A stretch of DNA of 64,000 nt from Callorhinus ursinus (GCF_003265705.1 NW_020312785.1:21924028-21988027), one strand, 5' to 3'; shown: positions 35,334-46,869, counted from the stretch's first letter. Notes: a model not told the origin generated them from the letters alone. Numbers and translations are program-made.

Positions 35334-36361
35334 TAAAGTGGGCAGATAGGAAGTGGAAATACAGAGTCCTGCTCACCACTGAATTCCAACTCTTTGAAAG
35401 GAAAACTTAACCCTCTATCGTGGTCAAATTATGCTATTTTTTCATGGTGTTTTGGTTAGAAGTTCTTAGAGAATATGAAGTGGCGATATATCTTAAGTAT
35501 TTAAACTGAAATCTCACTTCACGGAATGTGAAAGAGAAGAATAGAGATTTAAAATTCACTTTAGTCAATGTGATAGAAAACATGTAGAACACACATTTTC
35601 CAGGTAGATGAAACATGGAAATATACTGAAATAGAGAACTATCTACATGTTATTTTAGAGCTTGTATCTCAATATCCCATAATATGAGGTCTTTATTATT
35701 TTATAGTAATATAACATAACTTTTTGTAGGTTGAATAACACTTTCACATAAGCACACAGATATACACTGCCATTAACATAATTTTTGTTAATTTGTTTTA
35801 ATCATGTAGCGGGACGTGTAGAACGTTCTCTAAATTGTGTGAAAATGACAGGGCAGTGACTGGTATTTTCTATTTAATCTTTAGACTGTGTTTTTAGTAT
35901 GTCCATAGGAAACCCTACAAAGAATGGCTGGTAGGCAAGTTCACATGTAACATGAATGGTGATATTTGATGACAATTTATAACCTTGTGTATTCAATAGG
36001 ACACCCCTGTCCCTCTACCACCAGCCCCAAAAAGGACACATAAGGACTCTCTATATAGATTTAGCTATTGAGTCACATCTTGAAAGCTGTTTAAATGAAT
36101 GATTCATCAGAGAATATGGGGGAATGTTTAGAAAAGTTAATGCATGAAAACAAAACAAAACATTTTTATTTTGTTTTTTTAAAACCCATTGCTAAGAAGA
36201 ATTTCATATCAAGCAATGCAAAAATACGTGAACATCATGTTGAACCTGAGTGAAAAGTAATTAGTGACTTCACCTTATGGTATTGCTGAAAACCAAAGCA
36301 TAACAAATAATTAAATCAGAGTATAAATTTCATGTTCACTTTAATAATACATGATTCACTT

Positions 36362-36389
36362 TTGCTACTGAACATTTGCTACTGAACAA
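36362..36389. repeat. 14-bp tandem duplication
   Basis: TTGCTACTGAACAT is followed directly by TTGCTACTGAACAA, with one mismatch at the last base. Confidence 0.9.
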
Positions 36390-37280
36390 CAATTTCTTTT
36401 CCAGGCTTTGCTTTATAGTTTTATGACTTTATTTACTATTCATGCTGGTAATGGCATCCCTATGTAAATGCTTTCAGGCCAATTTGAAGCTGAAGCCAAA
36501 TACTAGATGGAAGAGCAAGCAGTGCATGAATTAACAAGGGTTAAACTATCCTAGCTAATCTCATACAAGGAGGTTCTGTGTCATGATACAATTTTGGCAG
36601 CTCACTATGTAGATACTAAGTTTCCCCACCAGTTTCAAGGTCACTGTCTATTATGGATTGCTTTATAACAAACCTTTTAAATGAAGACTTTACAGAGAGG
36701 AAAGTGGTTCAAGAAGGAGTAACAGTGAACATTTGTTATGATTTCTGAATATTCTAATTGATCTTGTGGGAGGGTAGACGGCCATTGTTGTTTTTTATAA
36801 TGTCTAAAAAGGTAAATAAATTGTAGATAATTAGGGTATTTTTCATTATATACAGATGTAAATAAGAAAATTATTTTACGGAAAGCTATATACTAAACTT
36901 TATGCTGATGCAAAAAAAAACCAATTCTGTCATGGATTATAAGATATTCTTTGAGAGTATTTAGAAATGGAAATAGTCCTCACTAGAGCAAGTTCTGATT
37001 CTCTTAAGGCAAGACAACTAACTTCATATATTTTTAATTCATTATTAAACTTTTAATGAAGGAGAAGCAATAATGTAACTAGATTTCAGCTAAACATTTG
37101 ATATCTTCTGCTTTGCTTTAACTGCAGTTAAATTGATTTGTATCTAGTGTGCCTTTTTTTGATGTAAAACATTTGACAGTTGCATAGTATCCTTCTAAAA
37201 ATAGTACTTTGTAAATGTAAGAAAATAATCTGTGAATTTAAGATAATAATAATATATCCTCATCAGAAAATATATGTTAT

Positions 37281-37327
37281 ATATATGCTTATATATAGAC
37301 CAATATATATGCTTAACATAGACCAAT
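37281..37327. repeat. Imperfect 23/24-bp tandem duplication
   Basis: ATATATGCTT-ATATATAGACCAAT (37281-37304) and ATATATGCTT-AACATAGACCAAT (37305-37327) are adjacent copies with one indel and one or two substitutions. Confidence 0.85.
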
Positions 37328-38952
37328 TTGTATTTCAAAGTGATCTCCAGAGATCTTTGGTGATATTCTAAAATATATGAATTTCTGTGCATTCATTTGA
37401 AGCTCTAGATTCCAAACCTCAGTATTCTTTCATTTGAGTATGAACTTGCAAGTTTGAATTATGTATGACCCTGAAAATATTCTTGGTGATCTCTATGGTT
37501 GTTTTTTTGACTATGTTAAAATTAATGACACTAGTAAAGTGATTGAAAATTCAAACCTAAATAAAGCAAGTATTCTAGCTCAACATAGTGAGAGTACATG
37601 TTGAAGACTCTGATTCATGTTCCATTTTACATTATAAGCCTATTCTTGTTAAGTAGCAAGTAATTGCAATATATTAAAGGTTACTTTATACATCATTCTT
37701 AAGGTCTATCTCAGAATAAAAATACTAATCCTACATGAGACAAAACACTCTTTTCTATTTTTCCTGTTAAAATACATATTGACATCTTTTTATTTGGAAG
37801 AAAACCTATCACAAGTGCTCTTAATGATCTGAAATTTATAAAAATGCATTTAAGTGTCTTTTAACAATGAGTAAATACTATGGATTCTTCTAAATAGCTG
37901 AGTTTAGCTCTCTGTTACCAGGTGGAAACTATATTGCTCACAAAATCAAAATGAATAACCAGAGAAATCAATATTTCTTGGATTTAAAAAATGAAAGCAA
38001 CATTATAGAGGATATTTTCAAGGTTCTGAAAAACTGAGTTGTCCATGCCTAAGAAAAATAAAATAGGTAACCAGATGCTTGGCTAGTTTTGAGAAGAGAA
38101 ACTGCTGCCTTATGATCAATAGTGGAAATAAAGTATGTTATCACCCTGCTGTGTGTGTAGATATTCCACAGACAAATATACCAAATGTACACTTATGGTT
38201 TTTAAAGGGAATTGCCCATGCAAAGACTTACAAGGTTATTTCAGAGTTCTGAGGGCTCTGTTCAGTTTCTGTTTCTGTTTTGTTTCTCACTGCACTGGGA
38301 AAGTGAAGAACTTCTTCCAATCACTTTTTTGTGTACGCACGTGCACACACACACACATGCACTTACACTTTAAGGTCTTTATTTCCTCATGTATTTTGTA
38401 TTATCTTCCTGATATTCTCTTTTATTCAGCGAAAACTCACTGCATAGCAATTGAGATTCCCAACAACAAGATTTAGACATTTTCATAAGGTCAAGGACTA
38501 AATAGGAATCAGTTACAGGCATGGACAATTGAAGAACTCTCTGCTCTGAACCTTACATGGAAACCCAGTAGAAAATTGTTCTCTGCTGAATTGTTCCCCA
38601 AGGTTATAACAGGAGTAAACTGAAATATTTGGAGATAATGCTAGAAGGACACACATCTGGTCCCAAACACCAAGAAAAAACTTAATTTGATTCATGAGAA
38701 GGTGGTGAAGTTTAAGAAAGATGACACGTAAAACTCTGCAAATGGGGGATGTTTTCTCCATAGCTAGCATTGGCTGCCTTCTGGCTTTCAGAGTGGCTCA
38801 ATGTGATGTAGCCCAAGGTCAATCTCAAGGGCTTTCCTTGGCTATATGGCTATACCACATTGTTCCTGTGTAACCAAAAGGTAGAAATAGCACTCCCTTT
38901 CTCCCCTTAGCCTACTGAAGCCATGCTAGCTTTCTAAATCTATAAAATAGTC

Positions 38953-39119
38953 TGTTAAGCATCTGCCTTCAGCTCAGGTCATGATCCCAGGGTCCTGGGA
39001 TTGGCCCCTCACTGGGCTTTCTGTTCATCAGGGAGCCTGCTTCTCCGTCTCCCTCTGCCTGCCGCTCTGCCTATTTGTACTCTCTCTCTCTCCCTCTCTG
39101 TCAAATAAATAAATAAAAA
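38953..39119 (+). mobile_element. 5'-truncated CAN-type SINE
   Basis: It starts inside the usual body at GTTAAGCATCTGCCTTCAGC and lacks the first 20 or so bases including the A-box. The 3' part (CTCTGCCTGCCGCTCTGCCT, then AATAAATAAATAAA) differs from the other long forms. The flanks CTATAAAATAGTCT (38939-38952) and ATTAAAAATAGTCC (39120-39133) show it is a truncated insertion, not a later deletion. Confidence 0.9.
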
Positions 39120-39133
39120 TATTAAAAATAGTC

Positions 39134-39423
39134 CAAAATTGTAACTTAGAAAGCATCAGCTATTGTATGGTTATGTTGGAGAGAAGGGTTAAGGGTTTGT
39201 TGGATAGAAGGAAGCTGGAAGATCAACTTTACTATTCTTGCCCCTCATGCTAGGAGATTCAAAGCAGAATACTATGGACCGTATTACTGTGAGAGCGTAA
39301 ATAAGAAAAAAATTATTCAATATAAAGGGAAAATAAAATGCCTATTCTTCAAATATTTATACAAATTGAATTAGGCATTTTTAGAAGTGGATTTAATATT
39401 GTTATTAAGCACTTTGTTTTTAT
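39134..39423. other. Unassigned DNA
   Basis: A short AT-rich gap between a SINE and the LINE-1 nest, with nothing recognisable. Confidence 0.5.
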
Positions 39424-40786
39424 AGCAACATTGAATATAATTCACATACCATTCAATTCATCCATTTAAAAGGTACAATTCAATACTTTTTTAGTATATT
39501 CACAGAAATGTACAAAAATCACCCCCAATTTCTTATCATTTTCATCATACAAAAAGAAAGCCCCCCACTTTCACCTTCAGTCCACTCTTCCTACTCCCCA
39601 GCACTAGATGACTACTAATAATCTTCTCTCTCTTTCTCTCTCTCTCTCTGCATTAGATAGATAGATAATATATGGTAAACATATATATATTTTCCTCTTC
39701 TAAGACATTTCCTATAAGTGGATTCCTGTGTCATCCTTTGTGACTGGATTCTCTCCCTTAGCGTAATGTTTCAGGAGTCATCCATATGCTAGAGGACATA
39801 TCACTATTTTATTTCTTTTTATTGCCTAATAATATTCCATTGCATAGAAATATAGAAATAACACATTTTCTTTATCTCATCACCAATTGATGGGGCCTTG
39901 GGTTGTTTCCACATTTTGGTTATTATGAATAATGCTGCTATGAACCTTTATGTATAAAGTGGAAATGCTGGGTCAAATGGCATCTCAGTGTTTAATCTTG
40001 TGAGGAACTGGCCGTCTGTTTTTCCAAAATGACTGTACCATTTCACATTTCTACCAGCAGTGTATGAGGGTTCCCATTTCTTCACATCCTCAATAACACT
40101 TATTATTTTAGCCATCCTAGTAGGTGTGCAGTGGTATCTCATCAGAATTTCGATTTGCATTTCTCTGATGGCTGTGATATTGAACATCTTTTTATGTGCT
40201 TGCTTGTAGTTTGTATATATTCCTTGAAGAAATATCTATTCAGATCTTCTGTCGATAATAGGGTGATTTGATTTTTTATTAATGTTATAATATTTTTAAT
40301 ACTTTATATTCTAGATATACGTTCTTTAACAGATTTATGATTTGCAAAAGTTTTCTCCCATCCTGTGGGTTGTCTCTTCACTTTCTTGAAGTACAAAAGT
40401 TTCTAATTTTGATGAAGTCCAATAAATCTATTTTTAATTGTTGTTGCTTTTGGTTTTGGTGTCATATCTAAAAAATGATCACTAAATCCAAGATCACTAA
40501 AATTTATCCCTATGTTTTTTTTTTCTAAGTTTTAGCTTTTAAGTTTAGGTCTTTGATTTATTTTAAGTTTGAGTATGATATGAAGTAGATATCCAACTTT
40601 GTTCTTTTGTATGTGGACATCCAGTTGTTCTAGTGTTATTTGTAGAAAATAGTGACTCTTATCCAATTATGTAGTATTGCACCATTATTGAAAATCAATT
40701 GACTATGGATGTGAAGGTTTCTCTGAACTCTCAGGTATGTTCCATTGATCTATGTGTTCATCTTTATGCCAATATTACGTTGTCTT
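39424..40786 (-). mobile_element. Old LINE-1, outer element of a nest (3' part)
   Basis: Read in reverse it has a 3' untranslated region (AATTCACATACCATTCAATTC near 39437, GGTACAATTCAATACTTTTT, CCTTTGTGACTGGATTCTCT) and then ORF2 C-terminal sequence. The minus frame 39948-40187 (79 codons) is a decayed ORF2 C-terminus: it keeps an MRYH-CTPTRMA-like stretch, a paired EDVKKWEPSYTAGRNVKWYSHFGKT-type region (quoted only in part) and an ending like NTEMPFDPAFPLYT. More ORF2 sequence follows to 40786, where a younger LINE-1 interrupts it. A CT repeat (39625-39650) and GATA units lie inside. It is inactive. Confidence 0.9.
39625..39668. repeat. (CT)n microsatellite with ATAG units in LINE-1
   Basis: Interrupted CT units (39625-39649), then GCATT and three ATAG units. 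It sits in the 3' untranslated part of the outer LINE-1. Confidence 0.9.
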
Positions 40787-42036
40787 TTTTTTTTGGCTAT
40801 TATTCCTGTCATTATTTTTCCTGTTTTATTGAGAAATAATTAATATATAACGTTGTGTAAGTTTAAGCTCTACAACATGATGATTTGATACATGTATATA
40901 TTGCTAAATGATCACCGAAAAAGGGTAGTTAACACATCCATCAACTCATAAAATTAAAATTTTGTATGTGTGTGGTGAGAACACTTAAGGTCCTCTCTCT
41001 TACCAACTTTGGAGTATATAATATAGTATTGTTAACTACAGTCATCATGCTGATTATTAGATTCCTAGAACTTATGCATTATATAACTGGAAATTTGTAC
41101 CCTTAGACTAACATCTCCCCATTTCCCTCACCCCGTAGCCCCTGGTCACCACCATTCTACTCTCTGTTTCTACGAGTTTGACTTTCGTGAATCCTACATA
41201 CATGACAGCATACAGTATTTGTCTTTCTCGTCTGATTTATCTCACTTTTCATGATGCCTTCAAGCCCCATCCATGTTGCAAATAGAATGTCTTTCTTTCT
41301 TGTGGCCAAATAATGTTTTGGTAATATATACACCACATTTTTTTCTTTTCCCCCTAGATTTATTGGGATGTAATTGACATATAACATTATGTAAGTTTAA
41401 ATTGTTCAGTATGATGATTTGATACATATATATTACATCATATTTTCTTTATCCATTCATTCATTGATGGACACTTAGTTTGTGTCCATGTCTTGGCTAT
41501 TGTGAATAACACTGCAGTGAAGACAGGAGTGTAGGTATCTCTTCAAGATAGTGATTTCATTTCCTTCAGATATTTAACAAAAACTGGAGTTTCTGGATCA
41601 TATTGTGGCTCTATTTTTAATTCTTTGAGGGACCACCACAGTATTTTCCCTACTGGCTGCACCAATTTGCAATCCCACCAACAGTATACAGGGTTTCCTT
41701 TCTCCATATCCTTTCCAGTATTTTGCTATCTCTTGACTTTGTGATAACAGCCATCCTAACATGTATGAAGTGATATCTCATTGTGGTTTTGATTTGCATT
41801 TCCCTGATGATTAGTTATGTTGAGCACTTTTTCAGGTACCTGTTGGCCATCTATATGTATTCATTTTCTCTGCCCTTTTTAAATCTTATTGTTTGTTTAC
41901 TTTGGCTATTGAGTTTTATGAGTTTCTTATGTATTTTGGATATTAACCCCTTATCTGATATGGTTTGAAATTATTTTCTACCATTTCATAGGTTGCCTCT
42001 TCATTCTGTTGATTTGTTTCTTTTACTGTGGAGAAG
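40787..42036 (-). mobile_element. LINE-1 inserted into the outer LINE-1
   Basis: A T-run at 40785-40794 (its A tail) abuts the break in the outer element. Then come reverse 3' UTR landmarks (TTTAAGCTCTACAACATGAT, CTTACCAACTTTGGAGTATA, CACCACCATTCTACTCTCTG) and ORF2 C-terminal sequence (CATTCATTGATGGACACTTA, GGCTATTGTGAATAACACTG, TTGATTTGCATTTCCCTGAT, ATATTAACCCCTTATCTGAT). It is 5'-truncated at GTGGAGAAG (about 42036). The duplications TTACGTTGTCTT (40775-40786) and TACACTATCTT (42037-42047) are diverged. The minus frame 41943-42134 runs across the junction and is not a gene. Confidence 0.9.
41342..41432 (-). mobile_element. Third-level LINE-1 3' end inside the inner LINE-1
   Basis: Between CACCACATTTT (ending 41341) and CATATTTTCTTTATCC the expected continuous LINE-1 sequence is interrupted by TTTCTTTTCCCCCTAGATTT, ATTGGGATGTAATTGACATA, TAACATTATGTAAGTTTAAA and ATGATGATTTGATACATATA. 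That is another copy of a LINE-1 3' end, only about 90 bp long. The flanks ATATACACCACATTTT and ATATTACATCATATTTT look like an imperfect duplication. Confidence 0.75.
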
Positions 42037-42043
42037 TACACTA

Positions 42044-42195
42044 TCTTAATTAGTGAAGCTTTGTAGTAAGTTTTATAATTGGTAAGTGTGAGTTCTTCCA
42101 CTTTGTTCTTTTTTATCAAGAATTTTTTAGCCACTCTAGGTCCCTTGACTTTTCATATGAATTATAAGATTAACTTATCAATTTTTGCTGAAGTA
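42044..42195 (-). mobile_element. Outer LINE-1, continuation after the nested insertion
   Basis: AGTGAAGCTTTGTAGTAAGT, GTGTGAGTTCTTCCACTTTG, TTTATCAAGAATTTTTTAGC, CTAGGTCCCTTGACTTTTCA and TAACTTATCAATTTTTGCTG resume the ORF2 sequence exactly where the 39424-40786 piece stopped, so both are one element split by insertion. Confidence 0.88.
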
Positions 42196-42940
42196 CACTT
42201 TTATTACATGAAGATATATCATGAAACAAACTTTGAGGGAAGGATATATCTTGTTAATTTATACCTATTTATTTTCTAATTGCAGATGAATAATCTCAAA
42301 TATAATTTTAGATATAATTGTTCCATGCAACATTAAAATATATTAGAAATTATATTGAAAATGATGTTTCATATTGGAAGCATCAGTGAATGAATCTATA
42401 TATATTTTTTTCCATTTACAAGGGTCCATTAGGAGAATCTCAAAATCAATGCCCATTAGAAATCTTCTTACTTATTTGAATTAAAAGCCAGACCCAAGCA
42501 ACAAAATATCCAGTTTCAATAATTGAGAAGTATTAAAGAGAATTTAGCATTGCTTTTATCTCAATTCAGTATTTAATTATGAAATGTACATATTCAATAT
42601 TTAGAAGAGAGGATAAGAATCACTAAGTCAACAATTTTCAAATTTTCTCAAGGATTTGAAAGGCATATGTTTCACTTTGTAGACAACATATAATTTAGTG
42701 AATACATTTATCTAAACCAAATAAAAGTATAAACTCAAAGGATAAATTCTACATATTAATAAAATTCATCCATGAACTCCATTGATAATGTCCATATTGA
42801 TTGTTTTATGCCCTTTTTTCCCCACCAAATATTAGAGTCTGATCTTATGTGTAAAGGAATATCTGAAGTATGTACCCAAAGAACACTGATTGTTTAAATA
42901 AAGAGGTTTGACTAGATCTTATTCAAAGATTTAAAATAGA
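42196..42940. other. Unassigned AT-rich DNA
   Basis: Nothing recognisable. Confidence 0.5.
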
Positions 42941-43172
42941 AACTTATTGAGAACCTATTATGTAGTAGACAATAGAGAATGTGACTTCATATTCATGATC
43001 ATATTTACTTCACTCTGTCTAGATAATAATAGCATGTCCTCACTTTTTTTTTTTTTTAATGAGGAAACCAAATTCCTACAAGTTTAACTTACTTGGCCAA
43101 GATCAACGAAATAACTGGTAGAGTGGGGAATTATATTCAGGTTATAAGACTCCAAAACTGTTTTTTCTTTAC
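42941..43172 (-). mobile_element. MIR element, reverse orientation
   Basis: AACTTATTGAGAACCTATTA, TGTAGTAGACAATAGAGAAT, then a T14 run, AATGAGGAAACCAAATTCCT, TTAACTTACTTGGCCAAGAT, AACTGGTAGAGTGGGGAATT and CAGGTTATAAGACTCCAAAA follow the reverse MIR order with an expanded T run (43047-43059). Confidence 0.78.
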
Positions 43173-45286
43173 ACTTACCATCCTGTCTCTCTCTTCTTTA
43201 AATCCCTTTCTCTTAATTTGAACTACTAAAAGGAAATTTACACCAGCTATTTTTGGCTCCCTATTTATTGGAGCTCAGCCTTCGAAGACTCAGTATGACA
43301 GATCAAACCATTTAAAAACAGAGTTTAAAAGAGGTTAGAAAAAATATAAAAGAAGCAAAATCAGATCTGTGGCCTGGGCTAAGCCTACAGTTCTCCAAAG
43401 GCTCAACCATAAGATATCCATATTCTATGAGCCTCATGAGTGTAGTTTGGCTCCAGGGAAGATAGAAGCTTTTACTGTAATCCAGAAAGGGTTTGGACCT
43501 TTTTACTTTAAGTTAGCCATTCTGCTGGAAAAAAGATTAAAAGAAACACATGAAAAGGTTGTGGGAAGGGCACACCAAACAGCAACAATGATATTCATAA
43601 AATATGAAAAGAAGGATCAATTCTGATTCACATTGAATAGAATGGATTAGGAGCAGGGTGATACAGAAAAAATAAAAAGAGAAAATTGAGGGAGTGGAGT
43701 AATGAAGTAGTAGAATAAAGGAAAAAAAGAGCTAGAATTAAGAAAACTATTTTATACTACTATAATTTAATACAAAATTTTTCTAATATAATTACTTATA
43801 TCCTTTCATTTTTAATTTGTCCAATTTTACACAAAAATGCACATGCATATGTTGAAAACATTTACTGCAATAAAACCTAAATACACATATGTATAATTTA
43901 TCTTCAAACCAAAACAATGCATTCAGAATTATTAATCAATATAAAATTAATGTGAGTTGAATAATAATATAATTATTAATTAATACAGATTGATGTGAGT
44001 AGTCTTTATTTATGTTGAAACATACCTTTCTACTTCTTTTATTTCTTTTCTCTTTTGTTCAAGTTCAGCCTCTTGCATAAACCCTAGTATACTGAATTTA
44101 CTTGACTCAGCATTTTCAATTTTAGTCTTTTGATCAATAGTTATAATTAATCTGAATAGCATTAAACATTGGAGATCATTTAAGATATATATGTTTATTA
44201 CTGAATGACTTGTAAATATCGGTTTTAGGAAAACATTAGCTGGGAAAATTGTAAAATGAAGATAATTACTATTTGCATAAAAGTTGGAGCAGTTCATTTC
44301 TGTGGAGGGGGTACATAATCAATTTGATCATTATTGCTAATAATAGCTAAGGTCCTTCAGAAATTTTTCCATTGCATATTCAACTTTAACTCAACAGGTG
44401 GGATATAACTCAAGCCACAATGAAGGAACAAAGTGGAAATCTTGGCTATATATAGTTTCAAAAATAACATGCGATGCCAGTATTTCCTGAGGATTAATGA
44501 TCAACTGGAAGTGCCTGTGGTCCTAGGGCCATTAACTCCACGCAGCCATTAATTCTGTTGGAAATTTCTTACAAGGACATTTGTAACACTTACTCCCCTT
44601 CTCTTAATACGAGTTTTGGGCAGGACTTTTTTAATCTTCGTTTTTTGAAGATGCTCTTTTATTCCACACTGACTACAAAAAAAACAATGACTTCATGATT
44701 ATGCATTGGAAGCAACTTCCGGTTATGATATTTCATGGATATTTTGGCAGTGGTTTATTATACCACCACAATGGCAAAGATGTATTATATCCTCACTAAC
44801 AAATGGTTTCAAGTAATTTAAAGTAAAAACACCTATTTTTTCTCTCCCCACCCCCCAAAGCACCCATTTAAATAATTTGCTATATAGTACTCATTGGTCA
44901 ATGATAAAATTTGTAAAAATCCAAGTTACAAAATGTAGAGTGTTTATCTTCAGGGTTGTTTCCTATAGATTAAAATTCTGAGGAGTTGCCACTGCTTGAA
45001 AGATTTATGTTACTGCTTTCAAGATGCAGGTCAGATTAATGGTGAAGGTCTGGTACCTGGGTTTATGTGGGTTCTATGAAGAATGATTTCTTCCCAAAAT
45101 CTATTTTTAGTTATTTTAAAACAGAAAACAGTGTCTTAATTTCCTGGAACCCATCACCATAATAACTAGAAAAGTACGAATATTCTACTATAAATTAATT
45201 TTATTAATTCTCAAAGATAAAAATACTCTTTTTGGTTATTACTAAGATAACAAGAATATTAGTAATTCTTTAAAGAAGAGATGCTT
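43173..45286. other. Unassigned DNA
   Basis: No recognised repeat or gene. Frames of 85 codons (43369-43626, plus) and 95 codons (44010-44297, minus) have no recognisable domain. The part 44300-45270 is repeat-free and may be worth a conservation check. Confidence 0.5.
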
Positions 45287-45486
45287 TTGGGTGCTGGGTG
45301 GCTCGGTTGGTTAAGCGACTGCCTTCGGCTCAGGTCATGATCCTGGAGTCCCTGGATCGAGTTCCGCATCGGGCTCCCTGCTCGGCGGGGAGTCTGCTTC
45401 TCCCTCTGACCCTCCCCCCATCTCATGTGCTTTCTCTCTCATTCTCTCTCTCTCTCAAATAAATAAATAAAATCTTTAAAAAAATC
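45287..45486 (+). mobile_element. CAN-type SINE, full length
   Basis: TTGGGTGCTGGGTGGCTCGG, GTTAAGCGACTGCCTTCGGC, CGCATCGGGCTCCCTGCTCG and a (TC)n, AATAAATAAATAAAATCTTTAAAAAAA tail. The first bases are altered and I find no clear duplication. Confidence 0.95.
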
Positions 45487-46220
45487 ACATTATAAAATCA
45501 ATATGAACATGCATGTAAACATTAATCATCACCTAAAAAAATACAATGTTAAAAATATATAATTGCATGGTTTTGCTATTTGCATAACTCAGTGTGTTAT
45601 TATCAATTTTTGTATTAGGCATGTATAGATAATTAACCTCCATCTTTAACTGATATATATGTTGTTGAAACCAACAGGGAATGTAATAAGGGAACTCTTA
45701 GCTGAAACAAGATGCAACAAGCAACTGAAAAGAACATGCCAAAAATTAAGGCAGAATGAATGCCACACTGCCTAAAATGAGCATGATATTATAAAAAACT
45801 GATGTTTCATCTTATTGACAAAAAAAATGCCAAAAGCATACATGTTAGGTTAGAGCTAACCTAACTGGAGGATGTGGGACATTGGAAGGACAGTAATAGA
45901 AGCAGCCGCTAATCTCTGTCATGATACGCCATGTCACCACTACTTGAAATTCCATTGGACAATATTAATTCAAGCAGAGGTCTGAGCTACTAATAAATGA
46001 GGCAAATTGAGTCAATTACTAATTTCATGCTTTTATGATTTGGGGTTTAGCTAGATAATATCTGCAATTTAATACACTGCCCGCTAGAGATCTTGACCAT
46101 TTACAAAGAACATGCTTTTACAGACCCATTTGCACTGTTCATTTTATTTAAGCTTCACACTGCCATGGGGCGCGCAGGGAAGGTAGAGCTGAGACCATGA
46201 TGTTATTTTCTTTCTTTTTT
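45487..46220. other. Unassigned DNA with a 10-bp palindrome
   Basis: AT-rich. A near-perfect palindrome lies at 45844-45865. No gene or recognised repeat. Confidence 0.5.
45844..45865. other. 10-bp inverted repeat with 2-nt centre
   Basis: GTTAGGTTAG (45844-45853) and CTAACCTAAC (45856-45865) are exact reverse complements separated by AG. This is a cruciform-capable sequence. The TTAGG in it is not a telomere array, with only two partial units. Confidence 0.9.
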
Positions 46221-46456
46221 CCTATTTATTTATTTATTTATTTTTATTATGTTGTATTAGTCACATACAGTACATTATTAGTTTTTGATGTAGCATTCCA
46301 TGATTCATTGTGTATAACACCCAGTGCTCCATGTGCCCTCCTTAATACCCATCACTGGGCTCACCCATCCCTCCACTCCCCTCCCCTCTAAAATCCTCAG
46401 TTTGTTTCCTGGAGTCCATAGTCTCTCCTGGTTCTTCTCCCCCTTTCTTTCTTAAT
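46221..46456 (-). mobile_element. Young-type carnivore LINE-1 3' end, reverse orientation
   Basis: (TTTA)n at 46226-46242 is followed by TTATTATGTTGTATTAGTCA, CATACAGTACATTATTAGTT, TTTGATGTAGCATTCCATGA, AACACCCAGTGCTCCATGTG, CCTCCTTAATACCCATCACT and TCAGTTTGTTTCCTGGAGTC. This is the reverse of the carnivore LINE-1 3' untranslated region that also supplies the 53.7-kb micro-insertion. It is 5'-truncated to about 0.23 kb. Confidence 0.92.
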
Positions 46457-46684
46457 GCTATCGTCTAGGTGTGACATCCCTTTGATTGAAATCTTCATCA
46501 GGGTTTATAGCTGAATTCCTTGCCTTCAAACAGTATTTACTTGCCCCTATTTGTCTTTGGGGAAAGGTAGTCACAAAAGATAAAGCAAAAACTATGTATT
46601 AACATATTTTACAGGGATGCTGCAAGGGAATTTATGCCATTAAGAATTCATGCACTTTAAAATTTAGCTTGATCTTCCACTTTT

Positions 46685-46869
46685 TTTTTTTTTTTTTTTT
46701 TTTTTTAGGGAGAGAGAGCACCTGTGCATGGGCAAGTGGGGGGGAAGGGGCAGAGGGAGAGATTTGACCCAGGCCAGTCACAGGGCTCCACGTGGGGCTT
46801 GATCCCACCCTGGGATCATGACCTGAGCTGAAGGCCAACACTTAACCGACTGAGTCACCCAGGCGCCCC
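46685..46869 (-). mobile_element. CAN-type SINE with long A tail, reverse orientation
   Basis: A run of 26 T (46681-46706) is followed by a shortened GA-rich part, CATGACCTGAGCTGAAGGCC and GACTGAGTCACCCAGGCGCCCC. Duplications: ATCTTCCACTTT (46672-46683) and ATCTTCTACTTT (46870-46881). The minus frame 46632-46841 is its translation. Confidence 0.95.

Larger units (their letters stand above)
35351..38938. other. Unassigned AT-rich DNA
   Basis: About 3.6 kb without recognised interspersed repeats. It holds a 14-bp tandem duplication (36362-36389), an imperfect 23/24-bp duplication (37281-37327) and a short CA repeat (38342-38357). The 113-codon frame at 38135-38476 includes that CA repeat and has no recognisable product. 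Confidence 0.5.

Noticed and set aside
37281..37327. Direct repeats as a CRISPR-like array
   Set aside because: Two adjacent imperfect copies without spacers, in mammalian nuclear DNA.
39948..40187. 79-codon minus frame as a gene
   Set aside because: It is a decayed LINE-1 ORF2 C-terminus within an interrupted, 5'-incomplete element.
41943..42134. 63-codon minus frame
   Set aside because: It crosses the junction between the inner and outer LINE-1 copies, so it is an accidental join.
45844..45865. TTAGG units as an interstitial telomere repeat
   Set aside because: Only two partial units on each arm of a palindrome, not a TTAGGG array.
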